Of a DNA stretch of 64,000 bases, positions 9,139 to 17,507 are shown in pieces. Location of the stretch: positions 682,001 through 746,000 of the forward strand of contig NZ_KB905155.1 in the NCBI RefSeq assembly GCF_000378605.1, given 5' to 3'. The notes beneath the pieces are model-generated. The model saw only the letters and a list, made by a program, of their open reading frames with translations. It was not told the DNA's origin and searched no databases. Source of the stretch: Thioalkalivibrio sp. ALJ21. GTDB taxonomy: Bacteria; Pseudomonadota; Gammaproteobacteria; Ectothiorhodospirales; Ectothiorhodospiraceae. Position 1 is the stretch's first letter, and the number at the start of each line of letters is the position of its first letter. A program made the translations under genes and the position numbers.

Positions 9139-9944
9139 TCCTGGTCAACGGCGTCGAGAGCTGCGTGCCGGGTGACGACCGGGGTCTGTTGCTGGGCGAC
9201 GGCCTGTTCGAGACGGTCATGATGGAGGCTGGGCAGCCACGCTTGTGGCCTTATCATGTCGCACGGCTTGAGCGGGGCCTGAAACGACTCGGCTTTCCGC
9301 CGGTTGACGAAGCACTGCTGCGCGAGGAGCTGCAGCACGTCGCGCCGGAAGGGCGCTGTCTGGCGCGAATCACGATTACCCGCGGGCAGGGACCGCGCGG
9401 TTATGCGCCGCCCGACACGATTGCGATGACACGGGTTGTCTCCGGCGGCGCCGTGCTGACTCCATCGACTGGTAGCGACCCGGTTCCACTGCGCATGGGC
9501 TGGTCGCGGGTTGCGATGGCGATTCAGCCCGCGCTGGCAGGGCTCAAGCACACGAGTCGCCTGGAGCAGGTGGTAATCCGGCAAGGCTGGGAGTCTGGAT
9601 GGGACGAGGCCGTCGTTTGCGATACGCGGGGGCGGCTGGTGAGCGCCACGCAAGGCAATCTCTGGTGGCGTCAGGGGATGGACCTGTTCACCCCTCCGGT
9701 GGACCAGGCGGGAATCGCGGGTACGCGCAGGGCCTGGGTATTCGACCATGCGTCCGACTGCGGCTTCGCCGTGCACGAACAAAGCGCGGAACCGCAGGCA
9801 CTGGGCCGGGTGGACGGGCTTTATGTCAGCAATGCGCGGCTGGGATTACACCCAGCCCGCCTGATCGAAACGGACACGCCGAACACGGCATGGCAGGATG
9901 ACCCGGTTAGGGTTCTGAGTATGGCGCTCCATGAAGCGGATTAG
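9135..9944 (+). CDS. pabC: Aminodeoxychorismate lyase
   Basis: PLP enzyme of fold type IV that splits 4-amino-4-deoxychorismate into p-aminobenzoate and pyruvate. It is 269 aa. It starts at GTG 9135, overlapping the pabB stop (GTGA), so the two are translationally coupled. The PLP Lys is Lys138 in GLKHTSRLEQV, matching E. coli CLKHLNRLEQV. TQGNLWW corresponds to the cofactor-phosphate region. Its 3' end overlaps mltG by 14 nt. pabC at this position after fabF is conserved in gammaproteobacteria. Confidence 0.94.
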   Translation: MILVNGVESCVPGDDRGLLLGDGLFETVMMEAGQPRLWPYHVARLERGLKRLGFPPVDEALLREELQHVAPEGRCLARITITRGQGPRGYAPPDTIAMTRVVSGGAVLTPSTGSDPVPLRMGWSRVAMAIQPALAGLKHTSRLEQVVIRQGWESGWDEAVVCDTRGRLVSATQGNLWWRQGMDLFTPPVDQAGIAGTRRAWVFDHASDCGFAVHEQSAEPQALGRVDGLYVSNARLGLHPARLIETDTPNTAWQDDPVRVLSMALHEAD

Positions 9945-10968
9945 TGGTTGGATAATCGGAATGGTGCTGGTCGGCGTGATGGCTGGAGGCTGGTGGTTGG
10001 CCGATCGCTATCACCAGGATCTTACCCAGCCACTGGCGCTCGACCAGACCGAGCGGTTCCAGCTTGAACGGGGGCAGGGGCTTCGTCAGGTGAGCAAGGA
10101 ATTCCAACGGCGCGGCTGGGTCGAGCAAGCCTGGATGATCGAGCTGTACGGGAGGCGCCAGGGACTGGCGCCGCGGCTACAGGCGGGCGAGTACGCGGTC
10201 GACGCCGGTGCGACACCGCGCAGCCTGTTGCACGCCATGGCGCGTGGAGAGGTGGTGCAGCATCGATTGACCGTCCCGGAAGGCTGGACGGTTGCTCAGG
10301 CCTTGCGCGCCTTGCGCCAGCACCCCGAGATCGAAGGGCCAGCGGAATCCGTCGGGGTCGATAACCTGCTGGACGCATTGGGACTCGAAGAGCTGGAGCA
10401 TCCGGAAGGCTGGTTCTTGCCGGACACCTATTTCTTTGGCTCCGGGACCGATGCCCTGGATGTGTTGCGGCGCGCATACCGCGCGATGGACGCCACCTTG
10501 CACTCTGCCTGGGAGTCGCGCACCGAGGATCACCCGGTCGAGTCACCGTACGAACTCCTGATCCTGGCCTCGATCATCGAGCGCGAGACGGGCCGCGGCG
10601 AAGAGCGTGATCGAGTCGCAGGTGTGTTCGTGAACCGGCTCCGCCGCGGGATGCTGCTGCAGACCGACCCGACGCTGCTCTATGTGCAGGAACCTGGCGT
10701 GCAGCGGCTGACCCGCGCCGAGCTCCAGCGCGATCATCCCTACAACACCTACACTCGTGCCGGGCTGCCGCCGACCCCGATCGCCTTGCCAGGACGAGCG
10801 GCGATCGAGGCGGCCGCGCGGCCGGCCGAGACGAATGACCTGTTCTTCGTCTCCAGGGGCGATGGCACTCACCACTTCTCCGAGACGTATCGCGAGCATC
10901 GCCAGGCCGTCATTCGCTATCAACTCGGCGGCGATGGCACTCGCTACGGCATCCGGAACCGCCAATGA
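9931..10968 (+). CDS. mltG: Endolytic murein transglycosylase MltG
   Basis: Inner-membrane lytic transglycosylase that cuts nascent glycan strands, 345 aa. One N-terminal transmembrane segment (about 6-24) is followed by a LysM-like region and a YceG domain. The catalytic Glu lies in ASIIERETG (Glu217), and the late QTDPTLLY and [14 protein letters not shown] motifs are characteristic. The start overlaps pabC by 14 nt and the stop overlaps tmk by 4 nt (ATGA), so all are one transcription unit. Confidence 0.95.
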   Translation: MKRISGWIIGMVLVGVMAGGWWLADRYHQDLTQPLALDQTERFQLERGQGLRQVSKEFQRRGWVEQAWMIELYGRRQGLAPRLQAGEYAVDAGATPRSLLHAMARGEVVQHRLTVPEGWTVAQALRALRQHPEIEGPAESVGVDNLLDALGLEELEHPEGWFLPDTYFFGSGTDALDVLRRAYRAMDATLHSAWESRTEDHPVESPYELLILASIIERETGRGEERDRVAGVFVNRLRRGMLLQTDPTLLYVQEPGVQRLTRAELQRDHPYNTYTRAGLPPTPIALPGRAAIEAAARPAETNDLFFVSRGDGTHHFSETYREHRQAVIRYQLGGDGTRYGIRNRQ

Positions 10969-11624
10969 CCGCCGACGCATCCAGCAATGCACGCTTCGTG
11001 GTGCTGGAAGGCATCGAAGGCTCGGGCAAATCCACGCAGCTCGCCACGGTGGTGGAGGCCCTGCGCGCGATGGGCATCGAGCCTGAATGCACGCGTGAAC
11101 CGGGGGGTACGGCGCTGGGCGAGCGGTTGCGGGGGTTGCTGCTCGATCCCGATCTTCCCGGCATGTGTCCGGAGGCGGAGCTGCTGTTGATGTTTGCCGC
11201 CCGGGCGCAACATCTCGCCTCGGTGATACGGCCGGCACTCGCGGCGGGCCGCTGGGTGGTCAGTGATCGCTTTACCGACGCCAGCTTTGCCTATCAGGGT
11301 GCGGGGCGAGGGCTGGGGGCAGAGCGCGTGGCCCGGCTGGAAGAGTGGGTGCAGGGCGAGCTGCGGCCCGACCTGGTCCTGTTGCTTGATATCGATCCGG
11401 CGACCGGGCTGGAACGTGCTGTGCAGCGGGGTCGACGGGACCGCATCGAGCTCGAGGCACTGGATTTCTTCGCACGCGTGCGCGAGGCCTACCTGGACCG
11501 GGCCCGGGCCTACCCGGAACGCTACCGGATTATTGATGGGCATGCCGCTCCTGAACAGGTGGCCGAACGGGTCCGTCAGGCGCTGCAAGAGTGGCACACG
11601 AAGATCATGCCCCGGGGCGCCTGA
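10965..11624 (+). CDS. tmk: Thymidylate kinase
   Basis: Phosphorylates dTMP to dTDP in DNA precursor synthesis, 219 aa. The P-loop is [10 protein letters not shown] (residues 15-24). [14 protein letters not shown] and [17 protein letters not shown], with the Arg/Asp of the dTMP pocket, are present, and the LID-like [11 protein letters not shown] segment precedes [11 protein letters not shown]. It overlaps mltG by 4 nt and holB by 1 nt, matching the conserved mltG-tmk-holB order. Confidence 0.97.
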   Translation: MTADASSNARFVVLEGIEGSGKSTQLATVVEALRAMGIEPECTREPGGTALGERLRGLLLDPDLPGMCPEAELLLMFAARAQHLASVIRPALAAGRWVVSDRFTDASFAYQGAGRGLGAERVARLEEWVQGELRPDLVLLLDIDPATGLERAVQRGRRDRIELEALDFFARVREAYLDRARAYPERYRIIDGHAAPEQVAERVRQALQEWHTKIMPRGA

Positions 11625-12598
11625 TGTCGACCCAGCCACCCTGGCTCGAACCCATCCGCCAGCGGCTCGTGCAGCGCGGGCGGGACGGACGGCTCCCCAG
11701 CGGGGTTCTGGTCAGCGGGAGCCCTGGGGTGGGCAAGGCCCTGCTGACGACCAGCCTGGTCCAGAGCCTGCTGTGCCAGCGGGTGTCCGGCGATGAATCC
11801 GCCTGCGGCGAGTGCAACGCCTGTCGCAGCCTGGAGGGCGGCGTGCATCCGGAGGTCCGGTTACTGGAGCCCGCCGAGCCCGGCAAGGATATCCTGGTCG
11901 ATGCCGTACGCGACGCCACGGAATTCCTCACCCTGAGCGGCTCGGGCGGGGCGCTGCGCGCGCTGATTATCCGTCCGGCCGACGCACTGAACGTGAACGC
12001 GGCCAACGCCCTGCTGAAGACACTGGAAGAACCGCCCGCCGGGGCTACGCTGTTTCTCGAGGCCGCGCGTCCCGCCAGTCTGCCCGCAACCATTCGCAGT
12101 CGTTGCCAGCAAGTCGATGTCGTCAGTCCTTCGATAGAACAGGTCCACGAGTGGCTTGCGGCTGAAACCGATCAGCATGAACGGGTGGCGGAAGCCTATG
12201 CTGCGAGCCTCAATCGTCCGCTGCTGGCGCGGGAGATCCTGACCGATTCCGCGGCGCTGGAGGCCTGGGAGACCGATCGTCAGATCCTGACTGGACTCCT
12301 GAATGCGGCCGATCTGCATTCTAGCGCTGCCGCCCTGCAACGCAGCGTGCCGGAACGCCTGCTCCCGCGCCTGCAGGCCTTGCTGTTATCGGCGCAGCGC
12401 CTGCTGCTTGCGGGGCAACTGGATGCCTTTGGCGAGCAATTTCCGCGCGACCGTCTGCTGGACTTCGCACGCGCGCGGGGCGCGCGTCGTCTCGCCTGGC
12501 TGGCGCAGCAGTCACTGGAGTGGCAACGCCAGAGTGGCGCAAACCTGAATCCGGCGCTTCGCAGTGAGACCATCGCGCTTGCGCTGGGGCGACGCTGA
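11624..12598 (+). CDS. holB: DNA polymerase III subunit delta'
   Basis: Clamp-loader subunit of 324 aa. The start is ATG 11624, overlapping the tmk stop (TGATG). It has a AAA+ fold with the P-loop-like GSPGVGKA (32-39) and a zinc module with Cys51, Cys61, Cys64 and Cys67 (CGECNAC). It also has the family motifs NAANALLKTLEEPP and IRSRCQQ, the latter holding the SRC arginine finger. It follows tmk and precedes pilZ by 80 bp, the usual arrangement. Confidence 0.95.
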   Translation: MSTQPPWLEPIRQRLVQRGRDGRLPSGVLVSGSPGVGKALLTTSLVQSLLCQRVSGDESACGECNACRSLEGGVHPEVRLLEPAEPGKDILVDAVRDATEFLTLSGSGGALRALIIRPADALNVNAANALLKTLEEPPAGATLFLEAARPASLPATIRSRCQQVDVVSPSIEQVHEWLAAETDQHERVAEAYAASLNRPLLAREILTDSAALEAWETDRQILTGLLNAADLHSSAAALQRSVPERLLPRLQALLLSAQRLLLAGQLDAFGEQFPRDRLLDFARARGARRLAWLAQQSLEWQRQSGANLNPALRSETIALALGRR

Positions 12599-12678
12599 CA
12601 GGATGTCCCAAGGGGGGTGGCGCGCGCCACGCGGGATAGGGGATACTCGCTAGTCCAGACACCGTCACGGGAGGGAAC

Positions 12679-13017
12679 ATGGCCGGGCAGGGCATGCTGA
12701 CCTTGGCAATCAAGGAAAAACCGGCGCTGTACGCCGCGTACATGCCCTTCGTGACCAACGGCGGGCTGTTTATCCCCACGGACAAATCCTACAAGCTCGG
12801 GGACCAGGTGTTTCTGCTGTTGTCTCTGCTGGAGGATTCCGACCGCCTGCCGACCCCGTGCACCGTGGTATGGATCACGCCGCCCAGGGCGCAGGGCAAC
12901 CGACTGCGCGGCATCGGCGTGCAGTTCAACAAGTCGGACAAGGGCGTCACGCACCGCCGGATCGAGGAACACCTGGGCGGTATGCTCAACTCGGACCGCA
13001 AGACCCACACGTTCTGA
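12679..13017 (+). CDS. pilZ: PilZ domain protein, type IV pilus assembly type
   Basis: Single PilZ-domain protein of 112 aa with a GGAGGG ribosome-binding site 4 nt upstream of ATG 12679. It carries VTNGGLFIPT and LRGIGVQF, as in Pseudomonas PilZ. The RxxxR and (D/N)xSxxG c-di-GMP motifs are missing, so, as known for this subfamily, it probably acts by protein contact (FimX/PilB) rather than by binding c-di-GMP. It is the last gene of the fab operon and converges on the aminotransferase gene. Confidence 0.93.
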   Translation: MAGQGMLTLAIKEKPALYAAYMPFVTNGGLFIPTDKSYKLGDQVFLLLSLLEDSDRLPTPCTVVWITPPRAQGNRLRGIGVQFNKSDKGVTHRRIEEHLGGMLNSDRKTHTF

Positions 13018-13030
13018 ACATCTGGGCCCT

Positions 13031-13046
13031 GCGGCCGTCAGGCCGC
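13031..13046. terminator. Short hairpin between convergent pilZ and aminotransferase
   Basis: GCGGCC-GTCA-GGCCGC forms a perfect 6-bp stem with a tetraloop, overlapping the minus-strand stop codon. There is no T-run, so the assignment is weak. Confidence 0.35.
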
Positions 13047-14156
13047 GATCCCGAGCGCCTTCTGCACCTGATCCAGGGCCCGCTCGATCTGCTGATCCGT
13101 CAGGTAGTAATGGGGCGAGAAGCGGATGCCCCCGCCCCGTACCGCGCACAGGACCCCTCCGGCCTGGAGGCGTGCGTAGACAGCATCGAGATCTGCCGTT
13201 GGGGGACGGAAGGTCAGAATCCCCGCGCGGCGGCCACGCGGAGTAAGCACCTCGCACCCCATCGCCTCGAGCTCCTCGGCCAGGTGGTGCCAGTGGAAGC
13301 AGATGTCGTGGTCGATGTTCTCGATCCCCACCTCCATCAGCAACGAGAGACTGGCATGCAGCGCATGAATACCCAGCATGTTGTGGCTGCCCGGTTCGAA
13401 GCGGCGCGCCGACGGGGCAGGGGTCAGGCTCGGGTTTGCGAAGTCACCGGCGTGCGCCAGCATGTTCCAGCCGTACTCCTGTAACCGCAGCTGTTCGCGA
13501 ACCTCCGGGTTGACGTAGAAGATCCCGATCCCCTCCGGTGCCAGCATCCACTTGTGGCCATCCGCCATCACAAAGTCTGCGTGGCAACCCGGGGCGTCGA
13601 AGGACAACGCCCCCAGGTGCTGGATCGCGTCCACACAGAACAGGACCCCGCGGGCCCGCAGCTCGGCCCCAAGTGCCTGGATATCCACGCGTATGCCCGA
13701 GTCATAACGCACCGCACTGGTCGCGACCAGCCGCGTCTGACGGTCGCAGGCAGCCAGCAGGTCGCGTTCGGGTTCATCGCCGACCTCGACCTCGCGCACC
13801 TCGACGCCGAACCGTTCGCCCGCCGCGTGCCAGACGACCCGGTTGGACGGGAACTCCCCGGCCGGAAAGACGATATTGTCGCCCGCCGACCAGGGCAGAC
13901 CGAACGCCACCATCGACAGCGCTTCCGAGGTGTTCTTGACGAAGGCAATATCCGCCGCATCGCGAGCGCCGATCAGGGCACGCGCCAGCTCGCGCGTCGC
14001 ATCCACCTGCTTGAGCCATCGGCCATAGTCCTTCGATCCCTGACGTACGTTCTCGCGCGCGAACTCGCAAACCGCCTCTTCGGTACGCCTTGGCCAGGCG
14101 CCCACCGCCGCGTGGTTGAGGTGAATGATGTCTTGCTGCGGAAATTCGGGGTGCAT
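13038..14156 (-). CDS. Class V-fold PLP-dependent aminotransferase (CefD/cysteine desulfurase-like)
   Basis: PLP fold type I protein of 372 aa. The start at 14156 is chosen because AGGAGG lies 6 nt upstream and MHPEFPQQDIIHLNHAA matches family starts. The PLP Lys is Lys202 in ADGHKWMLAPEG, the pyridine-binding Asp is Asp176 (VDAIQHLG), and GSHNMLGIHAL is near the C-terminal third. The family includes isopenicillin N epimerases, cysteine desulfurases and kynureninases; substrate cannot be told from sequence. No catalytic Cys loop of IscS type was noticed. It is divergent from bioA. Confidence 0.85.
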   Translation of the reverse strand: MHPEFPQQDIIHLNHAAVGAWPRRTEEAVCEFARENVRQGSKDYGRWLKQVDATRELARALIGARDAADIAFVKNTSEALSMVAFGLPWSAGDNIVFPAGEFPSNRVVWHAAGERFGVEVREVEVGDEPERDLLAACDRQTRLVATSAVRYDSGIRVDIQALGAELRARGVLFCVDAIQHLGALSFDAPGCHADFVMADGHKWMLAPEGIGIFYVNPEVREQLRLQEYGWNMLAHAGDFANPSLTPAPSARRFEPGSHNMLGIHALHASLSLLMEVGIENIDHDICFHWHHLAEELEAMGCEVLTPRGRRAGILTFRPPTADLDAVYARLQAGGVLCAVRGGGIRFSPHYYLTDQQIERALDQVQKALGIAA

Positions 14157-14337
14157 GGGATCCTCCTGGCCGGCAGCAAAGGGTACCCCAGAAGAGGGGG
14201 GTGGCTGAATCCCGGGGCACAGGCGGGATGCCTTGTCCGGCCACGGACCCCCTGCTACTTTCCGCGCATCGAAAAACTCGCCCCTCCGGCGCCTTCTTTC
14301 CAGCGCAGAGGAGCCACAGCGCCCGAGAATTCGCCGC

Positions 14338-15699
14338 ATGGACAACGAACAGCTCAAACGCCGGGACCTGCGTGCCCTCTGGCACCCCTGTACCCAGATG
14401 AAGGATTACGGAGAAGAGGGGACCTTGCCCCTGCTCCCGATCCAGCGCGGAGAGGGCGTCTGGCTGTACGACTTCGACGGTAATCGGTATCTCGATGCCA
14501 TCAGCTCCTGGTGGGTCAACCTGTTCGGCCATGCGAACCCCCGGATCAATGCCGCGGTACGCGACCAGCTGGACCAGCTCGAGCACGTGATTCTTGCAGG
14601 CTGCACGCATGAGCCGGTGGTGGAGCTGTGTGAACGACTGATCGACCTCACCCCCGATGGGCTCGATCGGGTGTTTCTGGCGGACAACGGCAGTGCCGGG
14701 GTGGAGGTCGCACTCAAGATGAGCTTCCACTACTGGCTGAACAGTGGCCGGAGCGAAAAGACCCGATTCATACGGCTGTCCAACAGCTACCACGGGGAGA
14801 CCCTCGGGGCGCTTTCCGTCAGCGATGTCCCGCTCTACAGCGCCACTTACAAGCCCCTGATGCTGGATGTGATCACCGTACCGGCACCGGACTGCTACGA
14901 ACGCGAGCCCGGGGAGAGCTGTGCCGATGTAGCGCGCCGCCAGTTCACCCATATGGAGGCCGCACTCGCCGAACACGCGGACGAGGTTTGTGCCGTCATC
15001 GTGGAGCCGTTGGTGCAGTGCGCAGGGCACATGCGCATGTACGACCCTGAGTACCTGCGTCTGCTCCGCGCCGCCTGTGATCGCCATGGCGTGCACCTGA
15101 TCGCCGACGAGATTGCGGTGGGTTTTGGGCGAACGGGAACCATGTTCGCCTGCGAGCAGGGGCCCGTGGTCCCGGATTTTCTGTGTCTGTCCAAGGGGCT
15201 GACAGGCGGATATCTGCCCATGGCCGCTGTTCTGACGTCCGATGGTATCTACAACGCCTTTTACGATGACTACGAGAAACTCAATATGTTTCTCCATTCA
15301 CATTCGTATACAGGTAATCCTTTGGCCTGTCGTGCCGCGCTGGCGACGCTGGACATCTTTACTTCCGACCTCGTTCTTGAACGCAACAAAGTGCTGGCGT
15401 CTCACATCGAAAAGCGCCTTGCACCGCTCGCCGATCACCCCCATGTCGCGGACGTGCGGCAGCACGGCATGATCGCGGCGGTAGAACTCGTACAAGACAA
15501 GGCCTCCGGTACGCCTTATCCCTGGCAGGAACGTCGAGGCCTGGAAATCTACCGGCATGCCCTTACTCGGGGTGCGCTTTTGCGTCCATTGGGCAATGTC
15601 TCCTACCTCATGCCGCCCTACGTGATTACGGAGGACGAAATTGACTTCCTTGTCGAGGTGATGACCGAGGGTATCGACCGCGCCACGCATCAATCTTAA
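14338..15699 (+). CDS. bioA: Adenosylmethionine-8-amino-7-oxononanoate aminotransferase
   Basis: Biotin-pathway enzyme that aminates KAPA to DAPA using S-adenosylmethionine, 453 aa from ATG 14338. It begins with the BioA signature RRDLRALWHPCTQMKDY. SSWWVNLFGH contacts substrate, ADEIAVGFGRTG holds the PLP-binding Asp257, and the Schiff-base Lys is Lys286 in CLSKGLTGGYLP. No other biotin gene is nearby, so it is an orphan bio gene. A divergent 181-bp gap separates it from the aminotransferase. Confidence 0.95.
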   Translation: MDNEQLKRRDLRALWHPCTQMKDYGEEGTLPLLPIQRGEGVWLYDFDGNRYLDAISSWWVNLFGHANPRINAAVRDQLDQLEHVILAGCTHEPVVELCERLIDLTPDGLDRVFLADNGSAGVEVALKMSFHYWLNSGRSEKTRFIRLSNSYHGETLGALSVSDVPLYSATYKPLMLDVITVPAPDCYEREPGESCADVARRQFTHMEAALAEHADEVCAVIVEPLVQCAGHMRMYDPEYLRLLRAACDRHGVHLIADEIAVGFGRTGTMFACEQGPVVPDFLCLSKGLTGGYLPMAAVLTSDGIYNAFYDDYEKLNMFLHSHSYTGNPLACRAALATLDIFTSDLVLERNKVLASHIEKRLAPLADHPHVADVRQHGMIAAVELVQDKASGTPYPWQERRGLEIYRHALTRGALLRPLGNVSYLMPPYVITEDEIDFLVEVMTEGIDRATHQS

Positions 15700-15750
15700 G
15701 ACCGCCTAGTCATTCTGTGTATTCTCCGCGTGAGTTTCATCACTCTGTGC

Positions 15751-15793
15751 TTGACGGGCCATCGGACCTGTGCCTATATACTTTTTAAAAGTA
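15751..15793 (+). promoter_or_regulatory. Strong sigma70-like promoter with a palindromic operator-like site
   Basis: TTGACG (15751-15756), an 18-bp spacer and TATATA (15775-15780) form the promoter. A 15-bp near-perfect palindrome TACTTTT-T-AAAAGTA (15779-15793) overlaps the -10 and the expected start site. The region is much more AT-rich than its surroundings. It lies in the 223-bp gap between bioA and the LuxR-type regulator; the leader is about 135 nt. Confidence 0.65.
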
Positions 15794-15922
15794 CGGATAC
15801 GTAGTTGGTATTAGGCCCATCGGAAGGGCTCCAGAGGCAAGTCTGACAAATCTAATCGGTTGACTCGGACCCGCCTCGTCTTTCCAATATCAATGGTTCA
15901 AATGTGGAGAGCAGGTGAGGTC

Positions 15923-16621
15923 ATGAGCGAGCTAAACGATGATTCACAAGTACTGATTGTAACGTCGGCATCCCCCCAGTCGGCGCTGTTTATCGAGTAC
16001 GTTTCCGAGAAAACCAAATGCTCGGTAACAGGGTTGGAGCCCGGGTCCCCAAAAGTCGCCCAGACGCTCAGGGATTACAGCCTTGCACTGTTTGACGCCA
16101 GCGCCCTGGACGAGCGCGATATTGGGCATGTGCAACAGGCCGTCGCGGACGGGGCAAAAACGGTCTTCGCCGGATTCAATATTCCGAACGAAGACGAGGC
16201 ACTCCGACTCCTGGATGTGCTGTACCTGCAGGGCATTTTTTACAAGACGGATCAACTGGACCTGTTGTGCAAGGGGATCCTGTGCCTGCTGAACGGCGAC
16301 TTCTGGATGTCCCGGCACCTGATGACACGGCTGGTGCGGCTGTATCGTCAGCAACGGACCAACACCTATCGGCCCGCCTGTGGGTTGACCCAGCGCGAAC
16401 TGGAGATCCTGGCCATGCTGGGTTCGGGCGAGACGAACATGAATATCGCGAAACAGCTGTTCATCAGTGAGCACACGGTCAAGTCGCACCTGTACAACAT
16501 CTTCCGCAAGATCGAGGTCAAGAACCGCACGCAGGCGATCAACTGGGCCAAGGATCATCTGGGCGCTCCGCCACCCCAGGTTATGTGGCGTCGTCGTCGC
16601 ACCGAGGCACGCGCCGTCTAA
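15923..16621 (+). CDS. CsgD/VpsT-like LuxR-family transcriptional regulator
   Basis: Response-regulator-like protein of 232 aa. Start ATG 15923 has AGGTGAGG just upstream; an earlier in-frame ATG (15860) lacks one. The N-terminal REC-like domain (10-120) is followed by a C-terminal LuxR helix-turn-helix (about 153-212) with LTQRELEIL, SEHTVKSHLYNIF and VKNRTQAINWA, very close to E. coli CsgD. Residues 128-131 read WMSR, matching the W[FLM][TS]R cyclic-di-GMP motif described for Vibrio VpsT; CsgD itself lacks it. The likely role is biofilm-matrix control in response to c-di-GMP. Target genes are not in the window. Confidence 0.88.
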   Translation: MSELNDDSQVLIVTSASPQSALFIEYVSEKTKCSVTGLEPGSPKVAQTLRDYSLALFDASALDERDIGHVQQAVADGAKTVFAGFNIPNEDEALRLLDVLYLQGIFYKTDQLDLLCKGILCLLNGDFWMSRHLMTRLVRLYRQQRTNTYRPACGLTQRELEILAMLGSGETNMNIAKQLFISEHTVKSHLYNIFRKIEVKNRTQAINWAKDHLGAPPPQVMWRRRRTEARAV

Positions 16622-17083
16622 GGCGTGCTGGCTCCCGGTACCCCGGGCCAAGAGGATAGGGTGAGGGCGGCTGTATTTGCCAAACCGTCCTCACCAGGCG
16701 AGGCAGGCGCAATGCCTGAAGCTGATGTGCCTGCGTCATCGATCAAATCTGGAGCGTAGGACGAACGGCTGACGTAGCCGGCGATCCTGATCGATTCCCA
16801 ATCACATGGCTCATACTTCTCGCGTGATAACGACCGACAAAGCTCTCCCGGAAAACCACCCGTTATTCTGATGCCTGCTGCCAAACCGACCGCCATACTG
16901 CAGTTGGATTAACGGTCGGAGGCCGCCGTCGTGCCTGCACCCGCCGCGAGGGACCCTCAAGCGCCCGCCAGGCGATGCCGGAATTTACCTCGACCCTGAC
17001 ACCCGCGATCGGCCAGGCATCCTGGTCCGTCATGTTCCTGGCGATCCCTGACGGATTGCCCTTGGCCTGGAGGTGTTCACGCG
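16622..17083. other. 462-bp gap without a convincing gene
   Basis: No reading frame here has a plausible start, composition and ribosome-binding site. An inverted repeat CCGACCG/CGGTCGG (16886-16892, 16913-16919) with a 20-nt loop is visible. The stretch could hold leader or regulatory sequence for the small gene downstream, or decayed coding sequence. Confidence 0.6.
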
Positions 17084-17368
17084 ATGTCGACATCGCCCAA
17101 CGAATCGCGTATCGGCCTGCAAGCCTCCGGGCCCGAAGGTACTGCGTATTCCATTACCTGCACGGTCACCCGTACCCACGACGTCGAGGAAGTGGAGTTC
17201 GAAGGCGTCGTGCCACTGGAGGTGGAATTTGAGGGGATCGGAGTGGATTGCAGGGTCGTACAACTCAGCGGGCCGGGGTATCTGGATCTGGTCCTGACGA
17301 AAAACGGCCATGTGACACGTTCCCGCTGCCATGGTCTGAACAGCACCATGAACCTGAGGATTCGGTGA
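17084..17368 (+). CDS. Small orphan protein of unknown function
   Basis: 94 aa starting at ATG 17084, with GGAGG 10 nt upstream. No family is recognised. There is no signal peptide or membrane segment. The protein looks beta-rich, with an internal near-duplicate VEFEG (about 37-41 and 47-51) and three Cys. Third-position GC is moderately high, supporting real coding. It lies downstream of the CsgD/VpsT-like regulator in the same direction but across a 462-bp gap, so co-regulation is only possible, not shown. Confidence 0.6.
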   Translation: MSTSPNESRIGLQASGPEGTAYSITCTVTRTHDVEEVEFEGVVPLEVEFEGIGVDCRVVQLSGPGYLDLVLTKNGHVTRSRCHGLNSTMNLRIR

Positions 17369-17403
17369 CACGGGGCACTTGAACCACGCCACCCATAACG
17401 ACG

Positions 17404-17419
17404 CATAATACATATTATG
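17404..17419. promoter_or_regulatory. AT-rich palindrome between the orphan gene and mtnP
   Basis: CATAATA-CA-TATTATG has perfect 7-bp arms in an otherwise GC-rich region. It lies downstream of both convergent genes. It could be a protein-binding site or a weak terminator stem; no function can be assigned. Confidence 0.35.
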
Positions 17420-17507
17420 TTAAGTGACGGATTGATGAGCGTCAGCTGTTTGTTCTAGCGGGCCTGCTCCCCTGGTCAAAAACGACGATCGTTCCCGGTC
17501 CTGCGCC

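Noticed and set aside
12617..12630. Perfect 14-bp palindrome GTGGCGCGCGCCAC between holB and pilZ
   Set aside because: Could arise by chance in GC-rich DNA; no promoter or terminator feature goes with it.
12679..13017. PilZ protein as a c-di-GMP receptor for the VpsT-like system
   Set aside because: It lacks the RxxxR and (D/N)xSxxG motifs; this PilZ subgroup does not bind c-di-GMP.
16618..16896. 92-codon minus-strand frame in the gap after the LuxR-type gene
   Set aside because: No ribosome-binding site, no family and uneven composition; not enough to call a gene.
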